A DNA stretch of 64,000 bases from JAWLCQ01 sp041687095 (GTDB lineage Bacteria > Planctomycetota > Phycisphaerae > SM23-33), in the NCBI GenBank assembly GCA_041687095.1, contig JAWLCQ010000003.1, positions 25,035 to 89,034 of the forward strand, read 5' to 3'. The notes under the pieces were generated by a model. The model saw only the letters and a list, made by a program, of their open reading frames with translations. It had not been told where the DNA came from and searched no databases. Position 1 is the stretch's first letter; the number at the start of each line of letters is the position of its first letter. A program made the position numbers and the translations under genes. Below, piece by piece: positions 1-8,872 of this stretch.

Positions 1-282
1 GCTGATGACGAAGGGCATGGTCTTGGCCATGGCGGAGACGAAGACGTCGCTCTCGCCCTCCTCCTCGAGGATTTCCTCCTCGCCTTGCGCGGCCCCGCCA
101 GGCGCTCCCGCCGCCGCGGGGGCCGCACCCGCCGCCACCGGCACCTTGGGGCGCGGCAGCGAGGCGAGGCCCTCGGGGACGGTAATGGCCTTGCGGCAGT
201 GAGGGCAGGTGACCTTGCCTCCGGGCTGGGCATCGACGCTGAGCAACTTACCGCACTTCTCACATCGGAAATCAACCGCCAT
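1..282 (-). CDS. Zinc-ribbon N-terminal membrane protein, partial (C-terminus off the window)
   Basis: Read from an ATG at 282 preceded by a strong ribosome site (GGAAGGAGAG), and it runs off the left edge after 94 codons. Residues 6-27 form a treble-clef/zinc-ribbon style motif, CEKCG followed by CPHC, of the kind found at the start of many planctomycete envelope proteins. An Ala/Pro/Gly-rich linker and an acidic patch (EEEILEEEGE) follow. The last visible residues, AMAKTMPFVIS, match the segment just before the transmembrane helix of the neighbouring VWA protein (AMSRSLPFVIS), so the two genes are probably paralogous envelope proteins, and the missing part probably starts with a transmembrane helix. 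Its function beyond metal binding cannot be judged from the visible part. Confidence 0.75.
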   Translation of the reverse strand, partial: MAVDFRCEKCGKLLSVDAQPGGKVTCPHCRKAITVPEGLASLPRPKVPVAAGAAPAAAGAPGGAAQGEEEILEEEGESDVFVSAMAKTMPFVIS

Positions 283-708
283 GACCGTTCTCTCCTTCCA
301 GCGCCACCCTGCGCCATACGCCGGCCTTGCGGGCCGTCGACCGTCCCTGCTCCACCTCTTGATCGGGCGTGAGGGTTGTAACGCCCACGGCGTCGGATCG
401 CAAGCGCTTCGCGCCTTGCCCGCCGCCCGTCCCATACGCCATCGCGGCGGGGCGGGCATCGTGCCCGCACGCCGCATGAGCACCAGGCCCCTGTCCGGGG
501 CGCCGCTTCGGCGGATCGAACTTCGGCGGGGCGAGCCCCGGCGGCGCCGACCTCTCCGCGCAGAGCCCGCTCGGGCGGGGCAAGACCCGCGCCCGCCCGG
601 TGGGCCGGCGGACTCGCGCCCGCCGCGGATGCATGCGGCAATCCGCATCCATCCATCCGTCCCTTATACCGAACATATGCACCTGCGTCAACTCCATGGG
701 GCTTTCAC
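283..708. other. Intergenic, 426 bp, no convincing gene
   Basis: A minus-strand open frame crosses this stretch, but its composition is Arg/Pro/Ala-rich as in an antisense or GC-rich shadow. It has no ribosome site and overlaps the start of the zinc-ribbon gene. Several small GC-rich inverted repeats are present around 470-610 (GGGCGGGGC-type stems). No tRNA or clear terminator was seen. Confidence 0.5.
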
Positions 709-1746
709 CTACTCGTCCAGCGAGACATACTTGAACGCCCCGCCATTCTCTTGCGCAATCCGCTGCATGATCGCCACTGCGTGCTCCGCCCGGTACTGAA
801 AGAGGAACGTGTGGACGATCACGTCGCGGCGGGGATTGTGCTCGGCGAGGACGCGGAGGACGGCCCCGTTGTCCGGGAAGGCCCCGTCGGTCAGGAAGTA
901 CACCACCGACCGCTCCCCCGTCTTCCCTCCGTGGGCGACCTGCAACCCCCTCCGCAACGCCGGGACCGCGTCCGTCTGCCCCGCCGGAATCACCGTCTGC
1001 AGGAAGTCCACCAGGTCCCGCTTGTTCTCCGCCGTCGCGGGCATCAGGCGCTTCGGGGGGTTCTCCAACGGCTCGCCCGACCGGAAGAACAGCACGTGGA
1101 AGCTCTTCGTCCGGTCCAGCCGCCCGATGGAGACAATGATCTCGCGCACCACCACGTCGAACGTGTCGTGCATCGAACCGGAGCAGTCCACGACGTAGAC
1201 GACGTTCTGCACCGGCTGTCCGCCATCACCGGCCGGGGTCCCGAAGAACCCCAGGCCCGTCCCCGTCCCGATCGTCAAGCCCTTCCCCCCCTCCCCGGGC
1301 CTCTGCGGCCCCGGTCCGCCGATCTGGATCGTCTCCACCTCGCCCTCGCCCCCGGAAGGCTCCTGGGGGATCACCGGGCGGTCGTGGGGGTTGGCTTGCA
1401 CCTCCGTCGGGGCCTCCCGCTCGACAGGGGCCTCCGCATGGCGCTCGCGAAAGCGTTCGGAGGGCACGATGGAGACGGGGCCGGAGGGGGTGAGGTCCTC
1501 AACGCGGTCCTGAGTGACCAGGAGGGTGACGAAGGCGAAGATCAGGGCGATTCCGAGGTGAAAGAACATGCTGATGACGAAGGGCAGGGACCGCGACATC
1601 GCGGTCACGAACGTTTCATTCTCCCCGTGAACGACCCCGTCAGCGTGTTCATCCGAAAGGGGAGCCGGGCTCGGGGGCCCGGAGCGCGCTCGAGGCTGGG
1701 AGTCCGGGGGATCCGGGCGCCGATGGCTCGCATGCTCGTTCGCCAT
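709..1746 (-). CDS. VWA-domain membrane-anchored protein
   Basis: 345 residues. The first 50 are hydrophilic and disordered. A transmembrane helix follows at about residues 53-78 (after SRSLPFVIS), then a Pro/Glu-rich periplasmic linker to about 170, then a von Willebrand factor A domain. The metal-ion-dependent adhesion site is intact: DCSGSM (DxSxS), a conserved Thr in the QTDAV segment, and a later Asp in FLTDGA. Such proteins are usually exported adhesion or assembly factors that bind a protein ligand through Mg2+. The start is supported by AAGGAGAG six bases before the ATG. It lies downstream of and parallel to the partial zinc-ribbon gene, and the two share the segment before the membrane helix. 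The ligand is unknown. Confidence 0.85.
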   Translation of the reverse strand: MANEHASHRRPDPPDSQPRARSGPPSPAPLSDEHADGVVHGENETFVTAMSRSLPFVISMFFHLGIALIFAFVTLLVTQDRVEDLTPSGPVSIVPSERFRERHAEAPVEREAPTEVQANPHDRPVIPQEPSGGEGEVETIQIGGPGPQRPGEGGKGLTIGTGTGLGFFGTPAGDGGQPVQNVVYVVDCSGSMHDTFDVVVREIIVSIGRLDRTKSFHVLFFRSGEPLENPPKRLMPATAENKRDLVDFLQTVIPAGQTDAVPALRRGLQVAHGGKTGERSVVYFLTDGAFPDNGAVLRVLAEHNPRRDVIVHTFLFQYRAEHAVAIMQRIAQENGGAFKYVSLDE

Positions 1747-2416
1747 GTCCGCTCTCCTTCCATCTGAGGGCGGCGGGGAGGCGGTTAGAACGCTTCCCGC
1801 AGGCCGCCGCAGGGTTCACGACGGTACGCGAGCGCGGGGCTTCGAGGGTATGGTGGGCATACGGTGGGGCGCTACGCCCACAAAACCAGCAAGCCCGCGC
1901 CCACGGCAGCGCCCCAGCGAAGCGCCAGGCCCGATGGCCGTGGCTGGCTCCGACGGAGCACAGGCGCAAAGGTTGCGGTATGGCGGGTCTGGGCAGCGTT
2001 GCACTACCCGAAGTGGGCCCGCTGGGCCGGCCGAGGAGACCGGTCCGGGAGGCGGCGATGCGAATTCATGCCGCTCGCGAACGCGTGTCAACGCATCCGC
2101 TTAACTATTTCTATACAACCCCAAGTGTCCTGTCAATGCCAAAGTGTCCAACACGGAAGATTTGCAGCCACTCACGCCTTGAGACCTCTGAGGAATCAAC
2201 CGCAGAGACGCGGAGGCGCGGAGAAGAGAGCGTTCTCGGGGCTCTTCTTCCGGATCTCAATGGCGTGTTCGGGATGGCGGAGAGGTCCCCGATCCTCCCG
2301 TCTTCGGGTGCACGACCGCATCTGCGCAGTGAACCGCTGTAGTCGATAGCCGCTCCCCGCCAACACGGGACCGGGTGGGAACAGGAACGATCGTGCCCCT
2401 CCCGTCTTCCCCGCCC
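1747..2416. other. Intergenic, about 670 bp, with a dispersed-repeat fragment
   Basis: No convincing gene; the open frames here are Arg/Gly-rich shadows. Positions 2199-2223 carry a CGCAGAGACGCGGAGG-type sequence. A related sequence occurs inverted at about 8826-8860, just in front of the SlyX-like gene. I know such CGCAGAGA arrays as common intergenic repeats in several bacterial groups; no function is inferred. Confidence 0.45.
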
Positions 2417-2445
2417 TTGCCCGTTTCCCCGCTCTGCGCTATGAT
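2417..2445 (+). promoter_or_regulatory. Sigma70-type promoter of tRNA-Leu
   Basis: TTGCCC at 2417-2422 and TATGAT at 2440-2445 are separated by 17 bp and end 24 bp before the tRNA. The spacing and position fit a housekeeping promoter that drives the tRNA alone. Confidence 0.6.
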
Positions 2446-2469
2446 GGAGCCCGTGCAGATCCCCCGCAT

Positions 2470-2551
2470 GCGAGGGTGGCGGAATTGGCAGACGCGCCAG
2501 ATTTAGGTTCTGGTCCCGAAAGGGATGCGGGTTCGAGTCCCGCCCCTCGCA
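2470..2551 (+). tRNA. tRNA-Leu (anticodon UAG)
   Basis: A full cloverleaf can be drawn. The acceptor GCGAGGG pairs with CCCTCGC, with discriminator A at 2551. The anticodon arm is CCAGA-TTTAGGT-TCTGG with anticodon TAG. The variable arm is long (TCCCGAAAGGGAT), as expected for a class II tRNA, and the T arm is GCGGG-TTCGAGT-CCCGC. CCA is not encoded. It reads CUA and, by wobble, other CUN codons. Confidence 0.95.
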
Positions 2552-2557
2552 GTGACA

Positions 2558-3640
2558 TTACACTTGCAGCCACCGTCCCCGTTCGGTGAGCAGTCGCTCC
2601 ATGCGCTGACGGAGGACGGCGTCGGTGTGGGAGGGGCGCTCGTCGCTGCGCCCCAGTTCGGTGAGCAGGCGGACGAGGCAGGCGAAGTCCCGCGCGTCGA
2701 TACGCTCGGGACGGATCGTCCGCTCGCGGCCCATGTTGTGGTAGTTGCCCAGCGGGACGCACAGCCCGCACGTTGCGTACGACCACGCCGCGAACGCCGT
2801 CGCCTCGCACGTGCCCCCGGGCATGAGGTGGCGAGTGAAGCGAAAGTCCTCCTCCGCCTCCGCCAGCCGTCCCGCCACCGCCGCCAGATGCGCCGTCAGC
2901 GACGGGTCGAACGTCCGCGCGCGGTCCCCCACCCGCAGGATCACCCCGTCGCCCAGTTCCGCTCCGGGCTGGGCCTTGGAGGCCTCGATCGACACGACCC
3001 GCGTGGCCGTGGGGAGCGTGCGATCGCGGCAGGCGGCCAACGCGCCGATGAACCCCACCTCCTCCGCACGCGTCAGCAGCGCCGCCCCCCGCCCCCCCGC
3101 CGCCGCCAGGTCCCCCAACGCGCACAGCACCGCCGCCACCCCCGCCAAGTCATCGATCGCACGGGCGTCGATCCGGGTTCCCCGCACTCGCATCGCCGGC
3201 AGATCCCACATCCCCACCGTCCCGGAGGGCAGGTCGGCGGGCTCGTCGAGTTCCAGGCGGCAGAGGGCGAAGGGCGAGTCCTCGCTGGGAACCACCTGGG
3301 CGAAAACGGCGCGAACGGAGCGGTCGGGCCCGAAGAACCGCACCGCCGATCCGGGGAAGTACTCCTCGCTGACGGACCCGCGGAACTCGGCCCACGCGGA
3401 GCGGGCGTCGGTGTGACGCAGGACGAAGCCCGGATGGTCCATGTGGGCCACGAAGACCCACCCGTCCATGGCCCCCTCCCCGACGGTAAGCAGCAGGTTG
3501 CTCCCCCCGTCCCGCCGCAGCCGGGCCGTGGGCGTCCGGGCCGCCCAGGCATCGACGAAGGCGGCGACGGCGTGTTCGCGGAAGGACGCGGTGGGAAGGG
3601 CCAGGACGGACCGCAGGATACTCTCGTGCCGTGCATGCAT
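2558..3640 (-). CDS. M42-family-like metallo-aminopeptidase
   Basis: 360 residues, the usual length for the M42 glutamyl-aminopeptidase/FrvX/cellulase-M family of cytosolic di-zinc peptidases. Visible metal-site motifs in order: HMDHPG near residue 67 (the family's HxD), DDLAG near 165 (bridging Asp), TRAEEVGF near 190 (catalytic Glu pair), a later IEAS (third Asp/Glu ligand position), and GNYHNMG near 300 (final His ligand). The substrate would be N-terminal residues of oligopeptides. The gene ends six bases from tRNA-Leu and is convergent with it. There is no clear ribosome site before the ATG at 3640. Confidence is high for the fold and lower for the exact substrate. Confidence 0.8.
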   Translation of the reverse strand: MHARHESILRSVLALPTASFREHAVAAFVDAWAARTPTARLRRDGGSNLLLTVGEGAMDGWVFVAHMDHPGFVLRHTDARSAWAEFRGSVSEEYFPGSAVRFFGPDRSVRAVFAQVVPSEDSPFALCRLELDEPADLPSGTVGMWDLPAMRVRGTRIDARAIDDLAGVAAVLCALGDLAAAGGRGAALLTRAEEVGFIGALAACRDRTLPTATRVVSIEASKAQPGAELGDGVILRVGDRARTFDPSLTAHLAAVAGRLAEAEEDFRFTRHLMPGGTCEATAFAAWSYATCGLCVPLGNYHNMGRERTIRPERIDARDFACLVRLLTELGRSDERPSHTDAVLRQRMERLLTERGRWLQV

Positions 3641-3832
3641 TTCGAATCGAACTCCCGTGGGGGCGGGGGCATCCCCGCTCGCCCGAATGCGTCGTGTCGG
3701 GGCAAGGCTTCGCGTCGGGCGGCGGCGCCGCCGCCGTATTGTATTCTCCGCCCATTCTGCTCTCGACGCCGTCCCGGCCGTTCCTTATAATCGCAACCAG
3801 TTCGCGGGCCTTGGGTTGAAGGGAACATGAAC

Positions 3833-4696
3833 ATGTCACGTAGAACCGGGTTCACTCTGGTCGAACTCCTGATCGTGATCGCCATCATCGCGATTCTGCT
3901 GGCGATCCTGACGCCCGTCATCGCCGAGGCCCGCAAGGCCGCGGGCATCACCGCCTGCAAGATGCACCTCAACGGGGTGTACAAGGGCCTGTACCAGTAC
4001 CAGTCGGAGCACAAGGAATACCTCCCGCCGGACGGGATGTCGATGCGGGACTCGGTGGGCGGGCAGGGGGCGCTGAACTTCGGGGCCTACCACTACGTCG
4101 CCAACGGGTTCGTCCAGGGGAAGTTCTGGGCGGGGCTGCTGGAGTCGCAGAAGCACGTTCCCGGGGGCATGTTCGCGTGCCCGGGCACCCAGAGCCTGGA
4201 CCCCAAGAAGTCCCCCACCTACCGCCCCACCGAGGGGCTTCTGCGCTGGAACCTGGCGGCGGGGACGGTGCAGGAATTCTTCAAGACCAGCAAGATCCCC
4301 TGGGGCTACATGTGGTCGCACTACGCCCTGCGCGACGGGGGGGATCGCTGGTCGAACCTGTACGCATCTTCGACGCTCATGATCGCCGAGACCGCCAACA
4401 ACCACCCCGACTACCACCTCGCCTACTGGGACATGCGCCAGCATGGGGGGGTCCTGCCCCAGCGCCCGGCCTTCGCGTCCGTCGTGCCCGAGGTGAACCA
4501 GAACCTCTGCCTCTCCAACGGCAGCGTCGCCACCGTCCGCGACTGGGCCAACACCAAGAAGTGGGACCCCTCCGGGGAACTCCGCGACTACGTCTACCCC
4601 CACAACCAAGGGACCAAGCGGAGCTGGTTCTGGTGGACCATGGACCGCGAGTTCGGCACGGACTTCCGCCACTCCCCGCAGGCCGACAAGGAGTAG
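3833..4696 (+). CDS. Prepilin-type N-terminal cleavage/methylation protein
   Basis: About 287 residues. The leader RRTGFTLVELLIVIAIIAIL is a canonical type IV pilin / type II pseudopilin signal: prepilin peptidase would cut after Gly and methylate Phe1, with Glu5 present. The globular region is rich in Tyr, Trp, Gly and Asn, as in the planctomycete families of pseudopilin-like secreted proteins. Two ATGs lie in frame (3827 and 3833). The second is chosen because GAAGGG sits at a normal distance from it and too close to the first. The gene is monocistronic and convergent with the MscS gene 10 bp downstream. No catalytic motif was seen; a structural role in the envelope or a pilus-like secretion fibre is inferred from the leader alone. 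Confidence 0.8.
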   Translation: MSRRTGFTLVELLIVIAIIAILLAILTPVIAEARKAAGITACKMHLNGVYKGLYQYQSEHKEYLPPDGMSMRDSVGGQGALNFGAYHYVANGFVQGKFWAGLLESQKHVPGGMFACPGTQSLDPKKSPTYRPTEGLLRWNLAAGTVQEFFKTSKIPWGYMWSHYALRDGGDRWSNLYASSTLMIAETANNHPDYHLAYWDMRQHGGVLPQRPAFASVVPEVNQNLCLSNGSVATVRDWANTKKWDPSGELRDYVYPHNQGTKRSWFWWTMDREFGTDFRHSPQADKE

Positions 4697-4706
4697 CCCG
4701 CGGCCC

Positions 4707-5852
4707 TCACGGCCGGACCGAGACGTCGAACTCCCCGTCGGGCTTGAGGTACAGCGTCTGGGTGGGGAAGGCGAACTCGATCCCCGCCTCGTTGAACCGC
4801 CGCAGCAGCTCCAGGTTGAACTCGTGGTTGAACGCCTGGAACTGCCAGTAGTCGTTGGGCTGGAACCAGTAGACCACCAGCAGGTTCAGCGAGTCGGCGT
4901 TGAAGTCGCTGAAGAGGGCCTTCGGTTCCTTGTCGGGGGCGAAGCTCGCCTTCCGCTTCGCCAGCATGTCCTTGAGGATGTCCAACCCCTGCTGGAGCTT
5001 TTCGGGGGAGGTGTCGTAGGTGACGGTCACGTTGAGGTTGCGGCGAATGAAGGGGCGGGCGGCGACGTTCTCGATGGCGTCCTGGGCGACGTTGGCGTTG
5101 GGGAGCGTCACGAGGTGCCCGTAGAACGTCCGCAGCCGCGTCGAGCGGAAGCCCACCTCCTCGATCGTCCCCTCGTAGTTGCCGATCTTGACCCAATCGT
5201 TCAACTGGAACGGCCGATCGGCGAGGATCGTGACCGATCCGAAAAGATTCGCCAGCATGTCCTTGGCCGCCAGCGCGACGGCCAGCCCGCCGATGCCCAA
5301 CCCGGCGATGAGGGCCCCGATGTCCCAGGCGAAGACGTTCTGGGCGATGAACAGCGCCACGACGATCACCACGAACACCCGCAGGGACTTGCGGAGCAGC
5401 GGGACGAGCTGGTCGTCCAGGAGCGTCTCGCTCCGCCCGGTCCAGCGGAGGAGGTAGAACTCGACGATGTCCACGACGCGGTAGATGAACCACCCGGCGG
5501 CGAGGACGGCGAGCGTGGTGCAGACCTGCAGCCAGAAGGCCGTCACGTCGAACCGCCCCTCCTCGGACTTGAGGACCATGAAGTGCCCCGCGACGTAGAG
5601 CCCCCCCGCAATGGCCAGCAGCGCCACCGGGCCGACCATCGCGTGCAGGAGCATGGAGACTACGGGCAGGCGCTGCCCGTCGCGGAGGCGCTGGGCCTGA
5701 CGTTCGATCACGAACCCCGCGATCTTGCCGACGACGAGGCTCACCAGGATCACCCCCAGCAACGCCGCCCACTGCCACAGGAGGTTCCCGAGGAAGCGGT
5801 ACTCGGTGAGGAAGGCGTGCCAGGGCGCGGGATCAACGACGAGTATGGGCAT
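4707..5852 (-). CDS. Mechanosensitive ion channel (MscS family)
   Basis: 381 residues from the ATG at 5852, chosen because GGAGG lies just before it; an upstream in-frame ATG at 5894 has no such site. Three to five hydrophobic helices fill the first 190 residues. The pore helix is the Gly/Ala-rich stretch IAGLGIGGLAVALAAKD, the hallmark of MscS TM3. The beta domain follows (RPFQLNDWVKIG, GTIEEVGFRSTR, then LPNANV), and then the alpha/beta C-terminal domain. The protein would open in response to membrane tension to release osmolytes. The gene lies alone on the minus strand. Confidence 0.93.
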   Translation of the reverse strand: MPILVVDPAPWHAFLTEYRFLGNLLWQWAALLGVILVSLVVGKIAGFVIERQAQRLRDGQRLPVVSMLLHAMVGPVALLAIAGGLYVAGHFMVLKSEEGRFDVTAFWLQVCTTLAVLAAGWFIYRVVDIVEFYLLRWTGRSETLLDDQLVPLLRKSLRVFVVIVVALFIAQNVFAWDIGALIAGLGIGGLAVALAAKDMLANLFGSVTILADRPFQLNDWVKIGNYEGTIEEVGFRSTRLRTFYGHLVTLPNANVAQDAIENVAARPFIRRNLNVTVTYDTSPEKLQQGLDILKDMLAKRKASFAPDKEPKALFSDFNADSLNLLVVYWFQPNDYWQFQAFNHEFNLELLRRFNEAGIEFAFPTQTLYLKPDGEFDVSVRP

Positions 5853-6181
5853 GCGGAACCTCCGTATCCAGGGTTCGACGAGCCCGCGCGGCACACCGGC
5901 GGCCGATGCGGCGACCGGCTCGGGGGCGGCGTGGCGCGGCAGGCGGGCTCGGAACCGCCCCCATGATAGCCTCTCGCCCTCCCCGTGTCACGGGGCTACC
6001 TGACGGCCGCGAGGAAGGGAGGAACTGCGGGTGGAGGCCCCCGGTTCGCCGGGCCAGCGGGCCCATCGGAGGATGTTGCGGGGCGGCGGACCGGCGGACC
6101 GGGGGGGAGCTTGGACCTAAGTATCATCCTTTCGGCCGCTTAGGATCCGATGGCGGCGAGACGCATCGTCGGCGAATCATC
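5853..6181. other. Intergenic, no gene seen
   Basis: GC-rich spacer between the MscS start and an isolated promoter at 6182. Only shadow frames are present, without ribosome sites. Confidence 0.4.
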
Positions 6182-6211
6182 TTGACCGAAAACCGAAGGT
6201 TTGCGTAGAAT
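6182..6211 (+). promoter_or_regulatory. Strong-looking sigma70-type promoter with no adjacent gene
   Basis: TTGACC at 6182-6187 and TAGAAT at 6206-6211 are spaced by 18 bp. The nearest start codon downstream with a good ribosome site is that of RNase Y, 600 bp away. The promoter therefore drives either a very long leader or an untranslated RNA. Confidence 0.5.
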
Positions 6212-6811
6212 ACGTCCAAGACATACACAGGCGGGGCGGGCGAATGTGGTTCGACCCCCGCCGTGGAACCGGTTCACGACGGCTGAGGGATCTCGACGGA
6301 AGGTTGTTTTCCTGTCGGCGGGCCGTCCGGTCAACCGGCGTTCGAGCACGGGGTTCTGCCCCCGGCTTGTGTCGCGTACGTCGCCCGGATCTCCGGGACC
6401 TGTTGGTACGTAAAGGACGTCGCGGCGCGGAACGCCGATCATTCGTCCCCTGGGGACGAGGCCTTCGGGTCATAGAATTCACAGAGCGAACGGCATGAGA
6501 GTGCAGTACGGTTTGGAGACAACGGCTCGCAGCGCGGCGGATCGGACGCCCGGGGGAGGGAACGGCGTGTGCGCACGCGGTCCCGGCCGGGCGGTGCGAC
6601 GGCAACCGCCGATGTTACAGCAGCTTGCCGCCACCTCACGCCCCCGCGCCCGCGGGGGGGGATCGTAGTGCAGACCTGCAACGCTTGGTGAATTGGGCCT
6701 GATCGCGACCTTGGTTCCGTTCCGTCGCCCTGCGCGCGGAGCGGCGCCGCCCGCCCGAACCTCCCCCACGAGATCCCCTCGGTACGTCCTCATTGGGAAA
6801 GGATCCGTACG
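6212..6811. other. 600-bp untranslated stretch upstream of rny with several hairpins
   Basis: No convincing coding frame. Visible structures include a hairpin at about 6443-6459 (TCGTCCCC facing GGGGACGA), followed at once by GGCC-TTCG-GGTC with a UUCG tetraloop, and a TACGT...ACGTA stem around 6376-6411. It could be the leader of rny or an independent RNA. No match to 6S RNA, RNase P RNA, SRP RNA or tmRNA core motifs could be recognised. Confidence 0.35.
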
Positions 6812-8401
6812 ATGGGAGATCCCGGATTGCTGGCGGCCATGGGTGGCAGCCAAGTCGTAGCCATCGCCTTCGCCGTCGCCATTGCCTTCTTCTTCATCGG
6901 CGCGTACGCCAAGTACCGCCATGAGCTGTCCCAGCGCGCGCGGGCCGAGAAGGAGTTCGATGCCAAGCGGCAGGCCGCCGAACTCGAGGCCCAGAAGATC
7001 ATCGCCGAAGCCCAGGCCAAGGCCCAGAGTGAATTCGTCACCCGGCGGGAGCAGTTCGAGAAGGACACCGACGCCGCCCGCCGCGAACTCCGCGAGGAGG
7101 AGAAGCGGCTGTCGAAGCGTGAGGACATCCTCGACCAGAAGCTCGAGACGATCAACTCCAAGGAACGCATGACCGAAACCGCCGAAAAGGCCCTCGCCGA
7201 ACGCGAGAAGGGCCTGGCGGCCAAGGACAAGCAGTACAACGACCTCATCGCCCACCAGAAAACCCAGCTCCTCAAGATCGCCCAGCTCTCCATGGAGGAC
7301 GCCCAGAAGGTCGTCCTGTCCCAGGTCGAGAAGGACATGGAGCAGGAGTGCGCCCAGGTCGTCCAGAAGCGCCTCGATGAGGCCAACGAGTCCGCCGACG
7401 AGCAGGCCCGCGAGATCATCGTCCGCGCCATCCAACGCTACGCCGCCGACCAGACCGCCGAAGCCACCGTCTCCTCCGTCGAGATCCCCTCCGACGAGAT
7501 GAAGGGACGCGTCATCGGCCGCGAGGGCCGCAACATCCGCGCCTTCGAAAAGGCCACCGGCGTGGACGTCATCGTCGACGACACCCCGGGCGTGGTCGTC
7601 GTCTCCGCCTTCGACCCCGTCCGCCGCGAGACCGCCCGGCGGTCGCTGGAGAAACTCATCCGCGACGGGCGCATCCACCCCACCCGCATCGAGGAGGTCG
7701 TCGCCACCGTCGACAAGGAGGTCCAGCGGGAGATCCACGAGTACGGCAAGCAGGCCCTCATCGACGCCAACGTCCGCGGGGTCCACAACAAGCTCACCGA
7801 CCTGCTCGGCCGACTGCACTTCCGCACCAGCTACGGCCAGAACGTCCTGCAGCACTCCATCGAGGTCGCCTACCTCTCGCAGGTCATCGCCGATGAGCTG
7901 GGCCTCAACGCCCAACTCGCCCGCCGCGCCGGGCTCCTGCACGACATCGGCAAGGCCGTCGATCACGAGGTCGAGGGCTCCCACCCCGACATCGGGGCCG
8001 ACCTGTGCAAGCGCTACGGCGAGAAGGACCTCATCATCAACGCCGTCGGCGCGCACCACGGGGACCTGGAGGCCGCGAGCATCTACTCCCCGATCGTCTC
8101 GGCCGCCGACGCCATCAGCGCCTCGCGCCCCGGGGCGCGGCGGGAGACGCTCGAACGCTACATCCAGCGCCTGCAGAAGCTCGAAGCGATCGCCATGTCC
8201 TTCGAGGGCGTCTCGCAGGCCTACGCCATCCAGGCCGGCCGCGAGGTCCGCGTCCTCGTCGACGCCGAGAACGTCGACGACCGCCTCACCGGCAAGATCG
8301 CCCGCGACATCGCCAAGCGCGTCGAGGACGAACTGGAATACCCCGGCGAGGTCAAGGTCACGCTCATCCGCGAGACGCGGTGCGTCGAGTACGCACGGTA
8401 G
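6812..8401 (+). CDS. rny: Ribonuclease Y
   Basis: 529 residues, the typical RNase Y length. The order of parts is diagnostic. An N-terminal membrane anchor lies at about residues 12-35. A long charged coiled coil rich in Glu, Lys and Gln runs to about 205. A KH domain follows with GRVIGREGRNIRAFE, and then an HD domain with HSIEVAYL and LLHDIGKAVDHE. RNase Y is the membrane-bound endoribonuclease that starts mRNA decay in bacteria lacking RNase E. The ATG follows AAAGGA at normal spacing. The gene stands alone on the plus strand behind a long untranslated stretch, which may regulate it. Confidence 0.97.
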   Translation: MGDPGLLAAMGGSQVVAIAFAVAIAFFFIGAYAKYRHELSQRARAEKEFDAKRQAAELEAQKIIAEAQAKAQSEFVTRREQFEKDTDAARRELREEEKRLSKREDILDQKLETINSKERMTETAEKALAEREKGLAAKDKQYNDLIAHQKTQLLKIAQLSMEDAQKVVLSQVEKDMEQECAQVVQKRLDEANESADEQAREIIVRAIQRYAADQTAEATVSSVEIPSDEMKGRVIGREGRNIRAFEKATGVDVIVDDTPGVVVVSAFDPVRRETARRSLEKLIRDGRIHPTRIEEVVATVDKEVQREIHEYGKQALIDANVRGVHNKLTDLLGRLHFRTSYGQNVLQHSIEVAYLSQVIADELGLNAQLARRAGLLHDIGKAVDHEVEGSHPDIGADLCKRYGEKDLIINAVGAHHGDLEAASIYSPIVSAADAISASRPGARRETLERYIQRLQKLEAIAMSFEGVSQAYAIQAGREVRVLVDAENVDDRLTGKIARDIAKRVEDELEYPGEVKVTLIRETRCVEYAR

Positions 8402-8445
8402 CGGAAGCAGGTGAATTCGGCGGCCGCGCGGCAACGGTAGCTCGT

Positions 8446-8610
8446 GCGGGTCTCGAAATTCGAAATCCGAAGGACCGAAATCCAAAACGCCGACTCGCGG
8501 GCGCGGCTGGAACTCCTACTGCCGCCCCGACCGCGAGTCGGCGTTTCTGTCATTCGGATTTGCCGTTTTGAGTTTGTTTCGGATTTCGTGCTTCGGATTT
8601 CGGATTTACC
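8446..8610. repeat. AT-richer inverted repeat of GAAATCCGAA-type units
   Basis: The left arm (about 8450-8505) carries GAAATTCGAAATCCGAAGG and CGCCGACTCGCGG. The right arm (about 8530-8610) carries the reverse complements, CCGCGAGTCGGCG and TTCGGATTTCGG units. The inner 13-bp stem is perfect. Base composition is clearly lower in GC than the flanks. It sits between convergent rny and the SlyX-like gene, where it could end transcription from both sides. Confidence 0.6.
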
Positions 8611-8615
8611 GCCCC

Positions 8616-8825
8616 CTACCGCCGTCCCCAGTGCGGGGGCACGTCGTCTTCCAAGGTGCGGTCGGGGTCCACGGGGGACGATGCCTCGCGGATGTCGCGG
8701 AACTGCTTGCGCATCTCCACCACCTCGCGGTGCAGCGCGGTCACGACCTCGTTGAGGTCCGCCACCTGCTTCTCCAGGTACATCATCCGCTCCTGCATCT
8801 CGATGATCGGATCGTCGGGGCTCAT
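8616..8825 (-). CDS. SlyX-family small coiled-coil protein
   Basis: 69 residues from the ATG at 8825. The body is a single amphipathic heptad helix (IIEMQERMMYLEKQVADLNE and onward to about residue 45). It is followed by a short acidic tail ending in VPPHWGRR, which resembles the PPPHY tail of SlyX proteins. The family has no settled biochemical role. It lies 47 bp behind the sialidase gene on the same strand, so the two may be cotranscribed. A longer upstream frame exists but enters the sialidase gene antisense and is not used. The gene is easily missed because of its length. Confidence 0.7.
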   Translation of the reverse strand: MSPDDPIIEMQERMMYLEKQVADLNEVVTALHREVVEMRKQFRDIREASSPVDPDRTLEDDVPPHWGRR

Positions 8826-8872
8826 GGATGTTCTCTCTGCGTTCTCTGCGATCTCCGCGGTGCAATCCGCGG

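Noticed and set aside
272..697. 141-codon minus-strand frame overlapping the zinc-ribbon start
   Set aside because: Overlaps the ribosome site and start of a convincing gene in another frame and shows shadow composition.
6212..6480. 6S RNA, RNase P RNA or tmRNA
   Set aside because: The expected core motifs were looked for and not found; only generic hairpins are visible.
6177..6605. Minus-strand 142-codon frame upstream of rny
   Set aside because: Arg/Ser/Pro-rich, lacks a ribosome site, and matches the composition of shadow frames.
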